DNA of 64,000 bases. It comes from Silene latifolia (lineage: Eukaryota > Streptophyta > Magnoliopsida > Caryophyllales > Caryophyllaceae). Location of the stretch: NCBI RefSeq assembly GCF_048544455.1, contig NC_133532.1, forward strand, positions 83,965,156 to 84,029,155, read 5' to 3'. Of this stretch, positions 24,715-36,971 are shown in pieces (position 1 is the stretch's first letter; each line of letters begins with the position of its first letter). The translations under genes were made by a program, and so were the position numbers. The notes beneath the pieces were generated by a model, which saw nothing but the letters and a program-made list of their open reading frames with translations, was not told the DNA's origin and did not search any database.

Positions 24715-26774
24715 GGGTACGGTGAGCCGAGTCATCCCTTATTAATATAACTCGGTGGATTAACCTCTTAATCGATTCTACTTCTAGAACTCTTGGTCGA
24801 TAAAAATTACTCTAATTTTCATCTTTAGCCCGGAACACATGCGACTACGGTCACGAATACTTCCGTTGAGCTCAATCCAAATGTCGATGTAATAACATTT
24901 TATTACCCACTTACCCAACGTAACAAGTTTAGTACCTCGGTGAGCCGAGCCTACTTCCTTATGAAATTGGGATTCATGGTTTCTACTATTTGGTAAGGCT
25001 AATTCTCAATTATTATATGTGAGAGGTCTTCTCAATTTATTATCTATCACGTTTTAAGTGAACTAAAGCGGTGAACTACGATAATTATAATTGACACGGT
25101 CGATGACTCGATATGATATGCATGTTGTTGTTTATGGCGATTTGGCAATGCATGTAACATATTAAAAGAAATGCAAAGCAATAATAAAAATTCCTAGTAT
25201 GGCCTTCCTAAAAATAGAAAATCAAATAATCTATTACATATTCGGAAACCAACTCCATTGGTCTCTTGAATCTTCAAGTGGCACGCTTCCCAAGAACTCC
25301 GTCTTCGTCGGATCACCTTTCCGAATGGCACCGTCTTTGGAGATATTCCATAATTACAAATAATAATAAAAATACAAAGCTATTCCTATTATACAATTGT
25401 AAAATGGAAAAACTAGTAAAAATAAAAGTGATACGAGATCACATTAAATTACAACCGAATCTATATTCCCTTTCATTACGGGTAATATCGATTAAAACTA
25501 AGGCCATACTAAGATAAAATTACATAATTCAAAATTATATAAATAAAGACATTCAACAATTGAAATATGCAGCATTATAATATGTATCTATCATGCCAAA
25601 TTATGTGCCAAATCCCCCTATTTAACTTATATCGTGTATATTAACCGGTTTTATGGAAATGCGTGATAATAACTTCTTAAAATCACAAATTAACACTTAA
25701 ATCACATCTAAGTTCAAGTTAATTATCCTAACACTCTTAGGACTCAAAAATTAGTCATCACTCAATTTTTGACAATAATTCAACTTGATTTAATTTTTAT
25801 GCTCATTTTTTACCTTAAAATTATAATATTTATGAAATAAATCCAAATTAAATTACAATAATTTCAAAATTTGAATTTTAAATTTTTGAACATTTTGGAA
25901 TAATTCCATGACACTCACAATGTCAAAAATAATGGTTAAAATTTTCGAATTAATTTATGAGAAAATATAGTTGCATTTTACCGGTTTTATCTCATAAAAT
26001 ATCTAAAGTATCCAAAAATTAATCCAATTAATTTTAAAACCTTATATATGATTAGTGGGATATTTATGCAACCTAAAATAGTCACTATTTATGCCATTTT
26101 TACACTAAAAATTCATAAATCATGCAAAATGAGATCATTTCATCTCGAAATTTACATACACTCTTTAAATTATGCATGTGACAACATATTAAATTTTTAT
26201 GGCCTAATTCGAAATTTAACTAGTTTTAACCATTTTACCTCTTTTAATCAATTTTTATCTCATAAAAATCATAAATCATGCAATATTAACTCAATTAATA
26301 CGAGATTTTACACACAACTTGTAAATATGAATGTGAGGTCATATAAAATTTTCAAGGTCAGAGAGTAAGTTTAACCATTTTTAGTCATTTTAACCTCCAT
26401 TTATGCCATTTTTACACTAAAAATTCATAAATCATGAAATATTAACCACATTAATATGATATTTTACAAGCAATACATAAAATATTCATGTGAGGTCATA
26501 ATAAAATACCATGGCCAGTAGTGAAGGTTAACTTATTTTAGTGAATAAAAGTTCATTTTACTCATAAAAATGTAATAAAATCACTAAAAATCATTAAAAT
26601 GAGCAATAAATTTCCATAAATCATAAAAATGACCTAAAAACATTTTTAGGACCAGAATATATAACATGCAAAAATTTTCGTGGCTTTATCTTCATAAAAC
26701 TCAAATTTTTAGTTTTATATGTTAACATTTTAACTCGGAAAAATAATAACCGATTATGCATGCAACATCCTTAT
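24715..26774 (-). other. Copia-2 untranslated leader, AT-rich, no gene
   Basis: About 2 kb of AT-rich noncoding sequence related to the Copia-1 leader, with the same recurrent 'aaaaatcataaatcatg' theme on the plus strand about every 130-150 bases between 26100 and 26640. Confidence 0.7.
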
Positions 26775-26786
26775 GCTCCGATACCA
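26775..26786 (-). promoter_or_regulatory. Copia-2 primer binding site (initiator tRNA-Met)
   Basis: Element strand TGGTATCGGAGC, two bases from the 5' LTR; one base differs from the canonical TGGTATCAGAGC. Confidence 0.88.
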
Positions 26787-27859
26787 CTTGTTAGGTTTGT
26801 TTACCTCTTATTAGACTCCTCTAATAATGAACTAATTAACTTCTTAATTATTTGTTCTTTAGATCTAGTGCATGCATAACAAAATAAGAGATTTATAAGA
26901 AAACAATGTCCCTTACATTGTTAATTTCGGTTTTATGGGCACAAGTAAGGTCTCCTATCATCACTTGTTCTTGAGCTATGATGAGTAATAGGATGATCCT
27001 CCAAAGACTCCAAGTATAGAAGCCACTCCTTTTGATTGCACCCAAGATTAAACCCTTATCACTACTAAATAATATGTGCTAGATATTTGTTTAGTAGTCT
27101 ACCTTAAAATTGATTACTAATACTCATATATTACACTAATAATATTAGTAATCTTTATGAACAATTTGAATCGAAACTTCTCATGTTTTGATAGAAAGAA
27201 AACTATGAATAATGGAGGTTTTGCATGTGATAAAGATGTAAGCATCTTTTTAGAGAATAAGTGAAGAAAAGTATGAACAACAAAAATGTTCTCACACCCA
27301 CTCAAATGGTCCGTCCAAAAATGCTCTTATTAGAGCCATTTTGGTCCTTTCAAAATCACATGCTATATTGTGTAGGTAGTAGGCTTTAGCTAGATTAAAA
27401 TTGTGTCATAAGATGTTGGAGTATCTTTCCAACAACTAAATGACAAAGCTATAAAACTCAAGCATCCCTCTTATTTGGATGGTACACTTGTGCTATTATG
27501 GTCCATTTTTGTCTTATAATATTTGTCCCACAAATGCTTATAAGTCTTATATTTAATTATCTTACATAATTAAATATTAATTTAATCATACAATAATTAT
27601 ATGACAAATTAATAAACATATATTCACTCAACTTATTGAGTAATATTTTACCATTATATCAACATATAATGGGTCCCATAATTACTAGTTAGTTAAATTT
27701 ACAACCCCTTGTAAATTTAAATAACTAATTACCTCTACCTCGAAATATTTATAAAACCTCAACATAATTTAGTGAATTAACATATTAATCCACTAAATAG
27801 GATCTTATTTAATCACATTACAATAAGATACATATTTCTTCTCATAAATATAAATTGTT

Positions 27860-28594
27860 TGGTGGCTTGCTAAAAAAAAGGATCATCTTTGGGTCAGGTG
27901 GGTTTCTCATGTTTATATGAAAGGCTGCGAATGGTCTAGTTACAGTCCCCCTGTTGATTGTAGCTGGACATGGAAGAAGATCACACATATTATGAAAAAA
28001 TTTCAGCAAGCATACACCAATAACCAGTGGCTAAACTCTCCTACTGAGTATACTGTGAAAGCAGGATACTCATGGCTTTGTGGCAACCAGCCTAAGGTAA
28101 GATGGAGATTCCTTTGTTGGAATACTTTAAATATTCCTAAATCCTCTTTTATCTGCTGGGGGATCATGCATCAACGTTTGCTTACTAAGGATCGTTTGTT
28201 GAGAATGGGTATCATTGTGGATGGTGGATGTGAAATTTGTGCAGCGGCTAATGAGGATCACAAGCATATATTTTCTGATTGTCAGTACACTAGACAGTGT
28301 CTGAGTCTTTTTCAACTGAAAATGCAAGTCCCTATGGACTTGACTGATATGATCACCTGGTTTTCCAAGTGCAGAGGCATTACAAAGTTCCAAAAGAGGT
28401 TTGTCGGGGCATGTTATGTGGATCTTTTATACTCTATTTGGCTTGTCAGGAATGATGCTAGGATAAATGGCCTGGTAAAAAGTCCAAGGTTTGTCATACA
28501 GAAGGTTATTGAGGATGTGCTTCATCGTTTTCAGAGACTGAATACTAGTAATCTGCAGTCACGGGAGAGGGCCTGGCTGCAACAGATTTCCTGA
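27860..28594 (+). pseudogene. LINE-4 ORF2 C-terminal fragment (zf-RVT-like)
   Basis: Open from the left junction (TGGTGGCTTGC..., residues WWLAKKKDHLWVRW) to the stop at 28592-28594. It matches the region after the RT in LINE-2 and LINE-3: SWTWKKI, PKSSFICWGIMHQRLLTKDRL, then Cys/His pairs (CEICAA, HKHIFSDC). It lacks RT and endonuclease. It is not a copy of LINE-3, so two different LINE templates hit the same copia element. Confidence 0.88.
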
Positions 28595-28708
28595 GAAAAT
28601 TTTTTGGTTCAGTTTACTCAGTTTTGGTTTTGATGTAAATAGCATATATGTTTGAGTTGTACACACTTTGATTCATTGATATTAATATACTTAACTTTCC
28701 CTAAAAAA
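27860..28708 (+). mobile_element. LINE-4: short 5'-truncated LINE in the Copia-2 5' LTR
   Basis: Target duplication aaatataaattgtt at 27846-27859 and 28709-28722 with an A-run between. The empty site is at about 19450-19464 in the other LTR. Only the 3' end of ORF2 and the 3' UTR are present. Confidence 0.92.
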
Positions 28709-28997
28709 AAATATAAATTGTTCATATTTAAGGAATTAATCAACTTGTATCGACATACAATTAATTAACTTTACTGATAAGGGCATCATCCTTTAGGTGT
28801 GACCTTAAGGGATCAACTGACCACCACCGTCCCACGACTGTAACGTCAAACTCTAGCAAGCCAATCGTTACCGATTAATGTTGATCAGTTGACTATATAA
28901 ATGAATCATCCCTTACGTATTCTTATCATGAGATTTAATTATCATATTTAAATCATGTGATCGCACTATTGTTGAGGACACATTTTCCAACACGTTC

Positions 28998-29533
28998 TTG
29001 CTGGTGAAGCAAGGCATGTAACTACTGGCCCCACACTCAGTCGGGATATCCCTGAGGGATCCCTTCTCCGGCCGGGCAAGGCCAAGGTGAGAAGCAAACT
29101 GGTCCATAGACAAGAGAAAAGTGGTGTTCATGAGACGAAACTGTACGCTCTTAGCTGCCGCATCATAGGCAAAAGAGCTCATGAACTCCAAGGTCAAGAA
29201 AGAGTAGGAATGCTTCTTAAGGTCATACAAACCAGTCAAACCCAAGGTCTCAAATATATGCCTCACATCCGTCTCTACCTTAAGGTCCTCTAAGATTGTG
29301 GTGTCGATACATCGGGTTTGTTTCATGCGACGTTTCTGTAACTCAACAAAAGCCTCTCTTTGCTTAAAGTTAGCAAAGACAACGGTAGGATACTCGGGAA
29401 CCGGTGGAACAGTGGGTCCCTGACTCCCCTCCCCAACTTCGGGCTTAGAAGCCCTTCCCCTCTTACTCTGACGGGTGGCAGCTGCAGGTCTTGGCATATG
29501 TTTCAACATACATTTAGGCACACAAACGGACAC
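28998..29533 (-). pseudogene. LARD Athila ORF1-like gene, 5' part
   Basis: Likely start Met 29494 (MPRPAAATRQSKRGRASK); the longest frame begins at 29533. After a basic, Pro-rich N-terminus come FANFKQREAFVELQKRR, then GLYDLKKHSYSFLTLEFMSSF and VQFRLMNTTFLLSMDQFASHLGL. These line up with the Athila gene at 97-1019 (KFVLFKQRP, YSRLTWEFLNSL, FRLMNKDHSLTLPTFAKHFGL). Copia-2 interrupts it at 28992, and the tail residues of the longest frame below 28998 come from the copia LTR. The rest is at 15476-16529. Function unknown. Confidence 0.7.
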
Positions 29534-31409
29534 TTACTTGAAGGAAATAAACTTTTCAAGTACACTTATGGAGGAAGAAACAACAATGTAAACTAGCTTT
29601 CATCAAAACAACCAACAATTTTCTAAACATGCTACCCCCCCCCCCCCCCCCCACACACACACACAACTCATAAAAGACGGTCTTATAGTTTTCAAAATAT
29701 GGAAATTGTAACATCAATTGGCAAATTGGGGTATTAATCCCTTCAAAATGGTTTCACAAAAAGGTAATCATCATAAAGATTTGGGGCGAATTCAGTTTGG
29801 GGCACTTTTAAGACGGAGTTTTAAGACAAAATTTTGGGTAAAAATAGTCAAAATCAACACCAAATATGATACCCACAACATACATTACTCAATTTCCCTT
29901 CTTCCATACTCAAAAGACAAACAAAAATTCAATTTGTAACCCACACCCTAGAAATTTCGGTCAATACATGTTCTCATATAGGTTTGATTTTCCTACTTCT
30001 AGCATCAATAATCAACAAACTAGAGCAATTTTACCAAATTACAACAATTATAAACAAAAATACATGAGTATAAATCGAATTTTTCAGAAAATCTAACACT
30101 TTTATATGGTTCTAATCGATTAAAAACAAAGAAAAAAAATTAGCATTCTTACCTTGAATGATTAGCAAATGGATAGAACGAATTAGCAAGAAGAAAACAA
30201 AGAAATCAAGCACAATTTCACCAAGGTGTTGAGAGAAAAAGGATGATGATAGAAAATTAGGGTTTAGAGTATGAAGAAATAAGAGAAGAAAGAGGTTGGG
30301 AAAGTATAAGAATCCTGCGTTAGTCCGGGTACTGTAGCACTTACTTGATCGAGTAAGTTGGGTACTCGATCGAGTGGCCTCTACTCGATCGAGTGGCCTC
30401 TACTCGATTGAGTTGGAGCTACTCGATCGAGTTTTCACTGGCAGTTCCAACGTTTTCGATCTAATAATCCCACAACTAGATCGAGTAAGGTCTACTCGGT
30501 CATGTAGGCACTCATACTCGGTCGAGTAAATTTAGGAACAAGGTCAGAAGTTACGAGTTCGGTTAACGATTCCTGCAAAACAACAACTCGTGTCGATTCC
30601 AAAGTATATTTGGAACTCATCATTGATTATTTCATCAACTACGATACATTAATACTAACTCAAATGTAACACAACTATGTCATCCGAACATTACACATAT
30701 CATTCCATTCTATATCGAACATTATGAAAGACAATCCAACTATGACATCAATTCATACATATATACAACCAACACGTCATTCTACACTTACTTACGTGTA
30801 TGCAAATTCAGTCATTCGACATGTGATTACACTACACCAAGCATCCATTTGGCAACATAATTACCACTTACTACACAAGTTTGTTCAAGGTTTCAAACAT
30901 GTCACGACAATTCGTCAACCAGATATCGAACATGACTATGCCATGTCACAAAGGTACACTACAGCATTCATCCAAACACTACTTACCAACTTATACTGAT
31001 TAGAATGCATATAAGGACTCACAACTCATAATCACCATGACATTATCCAATACTCGTATGCGACTCCTGGCACATTTACCATCTTTATCACATCCACATA
31101 CACACTTCCATCTATTCATAGCCCTACGCGGTTCATCATTACTATTTGTACACACTTAGACATTATCATAGACTCCATCACAGCTATTTCTAATCTATTT
31201 ATCATACACATTTATGCACACAATTCCCGACTCGATATCCCCATACTCGGTGGCTGGCTTAAGCATATTGGGGCCATGATTTTGAAATGAGGGTGCCTTC
31301 TCACCCAAAATCAAGCATCTGCCGGGGCTCCCAACATATATACACCAACTTCATTTTATTAGACTCACTACGTTCATTGGGCTCATTAGTTACAAGTTCC
31401 AAAATCGTC
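29534..31409 (-). other. LARD 5' leader
   Basis: About 1.9 kb noncoding between PBS and gene. It contains a poly-C run of 18 (29635-29652) followed by CA repeats, and a CTCGATCGAG cluster (30341-30529). No convincing reading frame. Confidence 0.7.
30341..30529. repeat. CTCGATCGAG cluster in LARD leader
   Basis: Exact cores at 30365-30374, 30384-30393 and 30422-30431, plus variants ttgatcgag, ctcgattgag and ctcggtcgag. Confidence 0.9.
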
Positions 31410-31421
31410 GCTCTGATACCA
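31410..31421 (-). promoter_or_regulatory. LARD primer binding site (initiator tRNA-Met)
   Basis: Element strand TGGTATCAGAGC, three bases from the 5' LTR. Initiator-Met priming fits a chromovirus/Tekay origin rather than Athila. Confidence 0.9.
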
Positions 31422-31424
31422 CCT

Positions 31425-32800
31425 TGTAACACCCCCATCTACCAAGGAGCCTTAAAAAGACCTTCCCCAGCAGATAAGGACATTACCATCTCGGTTTCCC
31501 GAGGACATTAATAATCAAATGCCGATAAAAGAACAGTTATATTAAATTACAAGTGATATAAACCAAAATAAAAGGTACAACTCGTGATAACTATCAACTA
31601 TGTGAAACTATTTCTGCCATGACTCGTGGTAGACTTGTCCCTCCAAGCACCCAGTTATGGTCCTGACATCAACCTGCTAAGAACGAATGCTCACCATAGT
31701 GGATCACGACAGACACAACACAAGAAGACAACACAACAACACCACACAAGGTCAGTAACTGCAGGAATAAAACAAAGGCAGACACAACAAACACAGTAAC
31801 ACACATACACCACCTCCACCAATCACCCACACACCTCTGACTGCCCGAAGGTCCAGTCCTGCCAGATTACCAATCGCAACCAGTAATCTACACTGCCAGT
31901 GGGGGACCGTAGCCGTTCCCACTTAAGCCCCGCTCATCCAATCCGAGCGATAACCCATGTTCCTTAATGTGCACAAACCCTTCTGTGGCGGGTTCCACAG
32001 AAGGCGAATCAAGGGCGTGAAGCCACTCCCGCAAGTGACTCCACTCAGCCGAGGACGCACCTCGAGAACCAAGGATAAACAATCGCAACCAACCACATTA
32101 TACAACAACAATGGTCAGCAACAATCAATCTACACCACCAACAACGACACTAAACCAATCATACAACACAATCGACATTCTAGACAACCAACAGTACTGA
32201 GTAGGAAAACCTACCTTTAGCAAACCGCAGCGATTCTGCGCATGACCACAAGACAACAAGCAATCACCATAACCACCTATAACAACCAGCATAACCATCT
32301 ATTACTACTACCATAAATACAACTGAAACCAAGGGAGACGATGATGATGATGATGATAACATACCTATACATAGCATTCCGGCGACAAGACCGCTACATG
32401 ATGCAAGTATCCCATCCCCATGGTGTATCCCCTCTCAAACGCTCCAACAAGATGAATCAAGGTGAAGGAGGAAGGATATGACGGCATCTAGGTTTAGGAG
32501 GAAAGGTGGAGAAATGATTTGGGTTTCACGATAACACGATTTATAATTCCCCGCTGAACTCACGTTACTCGATCGAGTAAACGACTTACTCGATCGAGAG
32601 GCCTCTACTCGATCGAGTGACTAAGCTACTCGATCGAGTGACTAAGCTACTCGATCGAGTAGCCTCCGCTAGATCGAGTAACCAAAACTTCAAAGGGTTA
32701 TAACGTCACAAGGTTAGCTCGTAAGGTTTCCGAAGGTCTAGACAAGTGCCTAAGGTCAGTCAACGACGGTCAACGGGTCTCTAATAGGAGGGGTATTACA
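31425..32800 (-). repeat. LARD 5' LTR (right copy)
   Basis: 1376 bp, partner of 12601-13921. Most of the length difference comes from extra CTCGATCGAG units. Confidence 0.94.
32566..32680. repeat. CTCGATCGAG cluster in LARD right LTR
   Basis: Five exact cores at 32568, 32589, 32608, 32629 and 32650, spaced 19-21 bases. The left LTR keeps two exact cores, so unit number or sequence changed after insertion. Confidence 0.92.
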
Positions 32801-32805
32801 TTATA

Positions 32806-35154
32806 AGGCAAGAGAAGGAGGCTGGTTTGCTTTATAAGGCTATGGAGAAAGCTAGGAATGAATTCCTAGCTCAAAAGGCCAAAACCCTGTGGTTAGAGGA
32901 AGTAGATGTTAATACCCATTACTTCCACACTGCAATCAAAAGCAGAAGGATCCAAAACAAGGTGCTATCTATACTGGATAGTGATGGGAAGAAGTGTGTT
33001 GAGGGGGGAGGTATTGAAAGAGCCTTCTTAGACTACTATAAGGGATTGCTGAGGACTAATAAAGATGTGAGGAAGGTGCACTATCCTACTGTTCAATGAG
33101 GGAAGGTGCTTAATGATATGCATAGGCAGAGGTTGATGCAAATTGTGACAGATGAGGAAATAAAGGCAGCTTTATTTTCTATTCCTGCAAACAAATCTCC
33201 TGGACCAAACGGGTACTCAAGCTAGTTTTTTCGAGACTCATTTGAGATCATTGGGTCAGATGTTTGCCAGGCAGTGAAAGAGGTATTTGTGAATGGTAGG
33301 TTGCTTAGGCAAATCAATTCAACAATTTTGACTCTAATACCTAAGAAATCTAGACCTGAATCTGTGACAGACTTTAGGCCAATCATCTGCAATAGAGTGG
33401 CTGATATTCTCCCAGACATTATCAGTGCTAATCAGAGTGCGTTTATAAAGGGTAGAGAGATTGTCGATAACAAATTGATATGTCAAGATCTAGTACGCCT
33501 ATACAACAGGAAGGCTTGTTAACCAAGGTGTTTAATGAAAGTAGACTTAAAAAAAGGCCTATGACTCAATATAATGGCCATTCATTGAGCATATGCTAAG
33601 AGCTCTTGGTTTTCCAGACAAATTGGTTAGTTTGATTATAGTCTGCATTTCTACTCCTACCTTTACTCTATCTCTTAATGGGAATATTTGGTTACTTTGA
33701 GGGGAAGAGGGGCATAAGACAGGGGGATCCTATGTCTCCTCTAATTTTTGTTGTGTGTATGGAATATTTTTCTCGTATTTTGGATGTGGATGTAGATAAA
33801 AGGGAGTTCAGATTCCACCCTCTATGCAAACAACTTAAACTTTGTCATCTGTGCTTCGCAGATGATTTATTGTTGTTTCGTAGGGGTGATGGGGAGTCTG
33901 TGAAGACTATCCTGAGAGCTTTTATTACTTTCTCAGTTGCTTCAGGTCTTGAGATGAATAGGGACAAGTCTGAACTTTATTGTAATGGGCTACAAGAGGT
34001 TACCTTGCATATGATCCTCAGAATGTCTTGGTTTAGATTGGGCAACTTTACCTTTAGGTATCTTGGGATTCCTATATCTTACAAAAGGATAGCTATTAGG
34101 GATTGCTCTAAGCTGGTGGAGAGGATGGTGGAAAATATAAGAGGGTGGGGGTCCAGGAAGTTAAGTTATGCTGGGAGACTTGTTCTTGTCAAGTTTGTCT
34201 TGTCACAGGTTCACTCTTATTGGGCTAGGATCTTCATCATACCAAAGGGTATTATCAAGAGGATTGAGAGCATTTGTCGCAATTATTTATGGGAAGGGAT
34301 TGATAAATATCATAAAGTGCCTTCAGTTTCATGGGAAAAAGTTTGTAGGGAGAAGAGGAAAGGAGGTCTTGGTGTTACAAACAGTTTGGTTTGGAACACA
34401 GCATTGATAGGAAAATATACATGGTGGGTGGCCTGTAAGGAGGACCATCTGTGGATTCACTGGGTCAAATATGTCTATATAAAGCATCAAGACTGGTTTG
34501 AGTATCAACCTTCTATTAACACTAGCTGGACGTGGAGACAAATCTGCAAAGTGAAGGAAAAGATGAAGGCAGGCTATCAGGCTGGTAAATGGGGGGTAGA
34601 CTGTGCTAAGTATAGACCAGCAGATGGGTATAAATGGTTTATGGGTGAGCAGGAGAAGGTGGGATGGTATCATGTCATCTGGAACAAAATAACAAGTCCA
34701 AAACACTCATTTATATCCTGGTTGTATGCATTAGGCATGTTACTAAGGACAGACTGCAGAGGTTTGGGGTTGTTACTACTGGTGAATGTGAGCTATGTGG
34801 TGATGTCCCTGAGACATCTGATCATCTATTTTTTGGATGTGTTTATAGCCAGAGGTGTTTAGCTGTGGTTAATGACTGGTTAGATTGTTTAATACCAGTA
34901 CAGGACTGCATTCAATGGTGCTGCAAATTAAGATGCAGATCTCTTCTTAAGAAGCAGCTGGTGTACACGGTGGTGATGGTCTTAATCTATCAGATCTGGA
35001 TGGTGAGGAACAAATGTCGTGTGGATCAAGTAGTAGTGCACCCAAAGATGATACTAAAGCAGGTGCAACATCAAGTCCAGATGAGGGCTCGAATGAAACT
35101 AGGGTCTATCCCACATAGGATAGATTCTGAATGGTGTAAGCGTATTAGTTGAAT
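32806..35154 (+). pseudogene. LINE-1 ORF2, reverse transcriptase and C-terminal part
   Basis: Resumes ORF2 after the LARD. The RT begins with LWLEEVDVNTHYFH and, past a stop near 33098, IPANKSPGPNGYSS. By comparison with LINE-2 about 13 codons are missing after FRPI near 33385, and frameshifts or stops lie at about 33525 and 33560-33700. From 33678 a long frame has GIRQGDPMSPLIF and an intact catalytic LCFADDLLLF near 33855; it shifts near 34720 and the C-terminal zf-RVT-like part continues in another frame to 35154 (CELCGDVPETSDHLFFGC). Three or more frame defects rule out an active RT. Confidence 0.87.
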
Positions 35155-35322
35155 TTCATAATGGTTTCCCAAAATGTAAAGGCAAAAGGGTGTCAGCACA
35201 ATGATATTGTAATAGAGTGAATGTCGTAAAGATTGGTGATGTAATATGGTGAATGATGTACTTCAATGATTATCATTAATGCAATTTAACATTACACCAA
35301 AAAAAAAAGTTCCAATGGCATC

Positions 35323-36405
35323 TACATTCTTCAATATAGGTGATCCAGCTATGTAGTGCTTGAGCCGTTGCCCATTAACTTTGAAAACTTGATCTCCATC
35401 GGTCACTTCCACCGAGCCATAGGGAAAGTCTCGGACTACGGTGAAAGGACCCGACCACTTCGACTTTAGCTTACCCGAGAAGAGCTTAAATCTTGAATTA
35501 AAGAGGAGGACCAAGTCTCCGGCCTTGAACTCTCTCCTTATAATGGCTTTATCATGAAATCGCTTTGTCCTCTCCTTGTACAATCTAGAGCTCTCATAAG
35601 CCTTTAGTCTAAATTCTTCAAGTTCATTAAGGTCAAGGAGTCGCTTCTCCCCCGCACTCTTCAAGTCGAAATTAAGAAGCCGGATAGCCCAATGAGCCTT
35701 GTGTTCCATTTCCACCGGCAAATGACATGGCTTCCCATATACCAATCGGAATGGTGAAGTTCCTATCGGTGTTTTGAAAGTTGTTCGGTATGCCCATAAT
35801 GCATCATTAAGCTTGATGGCCCAATCTTTCCTTGACCGACTTACGATCTTCTAGAGAATAACTTTGATCTTACGATTGGAGATTTCGGCTTGACCGTTAA
35901 CTTGTGGGTGATAGGCAAGGCTCCGCCTATGTTGCACTCCATGTCTCCTTAGAAGGGCATCCAAAGTTCGCTCCCAGAAATGGGTTCCTCGGTCACTAAT
36001 AAAAATTCTTGGCACTCCAAATCTAGGAAATATGATGGTCTCCATGAGCTTGGTCACTGATTTCACACCACACGTTTTGGTAGGGATTGCTTCAACCCAC
36101 TTACTAACATAGTCGACCGCAACAAGTATATATTAATTTCCATGGGTGGAGGGAAATGGACCTTGATAGTCAATTCCCCACACATCGAATAAATTCACTT
36201 TAAGAACATAATTCATAGGCATTTCATGCCTCCTTGACATGTTCCCACTCCTTTGCCATTTGTCACATCCCTTCACATAACTTGCCACATCATGAAACAA
36301 GGTGGGCCAATAAAACCCGCATTGAAGTACCCTTGCGGCGGTTTTTATTGAACTTCCGTGCCTACCACTTGGCATATCGTGGCAATGAGATATGATTTGC
36401 TTCAC
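35323..36405 (-). pseudogene. Athila integrase, with nonsense changes
   Basis: Integrase inserts the cDNA into chromosomes. On the minus strand: an N-terminal zinc-finger region (HCHDMPSGRHG...GCDKWQRSG) whose final Cys is Trp where CxxC is expected, then WGIDYQGPF (first Asp). A stop at 36131-36133 replaces the Gln usual before YILVAVDYVSKW. FISDRGTHF (second Asp) and HPQVNGQAEISNRKIK (Glu) follow, then a stop near 35851. The C-terminal part ([37 protein letters not shown]) runs to LINE-1 at 35307 and would end shortly past the junction on the other side. The zinc finger is about 60 bases from the MITE. Confidence 0.88.
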
Positions 36406-36466
36406 CTCCTCATTTGAAATACATCTCCTAATAATCCCATCCGCACGTGATTTATAGAGGCATGGT

Positions 36467-36963
36467 TAGGGCTGAGCAAAATAAACCGAACCGATTTTTT
36501 AAACCGAAATCGAACCGATAACCGAATTAAGAAACCCGATAATTCGGTTTTTTTCCGGTTCGGTGACCGAACCGGTTTTTTTTGGGATATCCGGTTCGGT
36601 TTCGGGTCCTAAAAAAGCAAAACCGGGCACCGGTTTTAAACCGGTTTAGTTTTTTTCCGGAAAAAAACAATAAAAAAATGACATAAAATAAACAAAGACG
36701 TATGATTTGGTTGAATTAATGGGGATGCATGATGGTTTAGGTAGGAATTTAAGAGTTAGGATGGAGAGGTGTGTTGAAAAGCGTCAATTTGGGAGTAAAA
36801 AAAGTTAAAACCGGTTTATAAATTCGGATTCGGATAACCGGTTTTCGGATCCGGTTTTTAAGTTGCTAAAAAACCGGTTATCCGATTTAAAACCGGGGCG
36901 GTTTCGGTTTCGGAAAAACCGGTTTTCAAATCCAGTTCGGTTAACCGGTTTTGCTCACCCCTA
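36467..36963. mobile_element. hAT-like MITE, 497 bp
   Basis: Terminal inverted repeats TAGGGCTGAGCAAAA at the left and TTTTGCTCACCCCTA at the right (15 bp, one mismatch), flanked by a perfect 8-bp duplication ggcatggt (36459-36466 and 36964-36971). The 8-bp duplication and TAGGG end point to hAT. The interior has no coding capacity and is full of short CCGGTT/AACCGG palindromic pieces in both orientations, so a single strand could fold extensively. It splits Athila between RNase H and integrase. Confidence 0.93.
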
Positions 36964-36971
36964 GGCATGGT

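Larger units (their letters stand above)
16530..28992 (-). mobile_element. Copia-2: Ty1/copia element carrying three later insertions
   Basis: LTRs 16530-19734 and 26789-28992 (TGTTAGGTTTG... to ...TTTCCAACA on the plus strand), perfect TSD cgttc at 16525-16529 and 28993-28997, inside the LARD gene. Minus-strand orientation follows from PBS 26775-26786 and PPT 19735-19746. Each LTR is about 1.34 kb without its LINE insertion. By eye the two LTRs differ at about 20 positions, suggesting a fairly recent insertion. Pol is degraded. Confidence 0.95.
26789..28992 (-). repeat. Copia-2 5' LTR, interrupted by LINE-4
   Basis: About 1.34 kb of LTR with a 0.85-kb LINE fragment at 27860-28708. Provides the empty site for LINE-3. 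Confidence 0.93.

Noticed and set aside
30341-30529. CTCGATCGAG clusters as a CRISPR array
   Set aside because: Repeat is 10-14 bases with variable, non-unique spacing of about 10 bases, it lies in plant LTR elements, and there are no cas genes.
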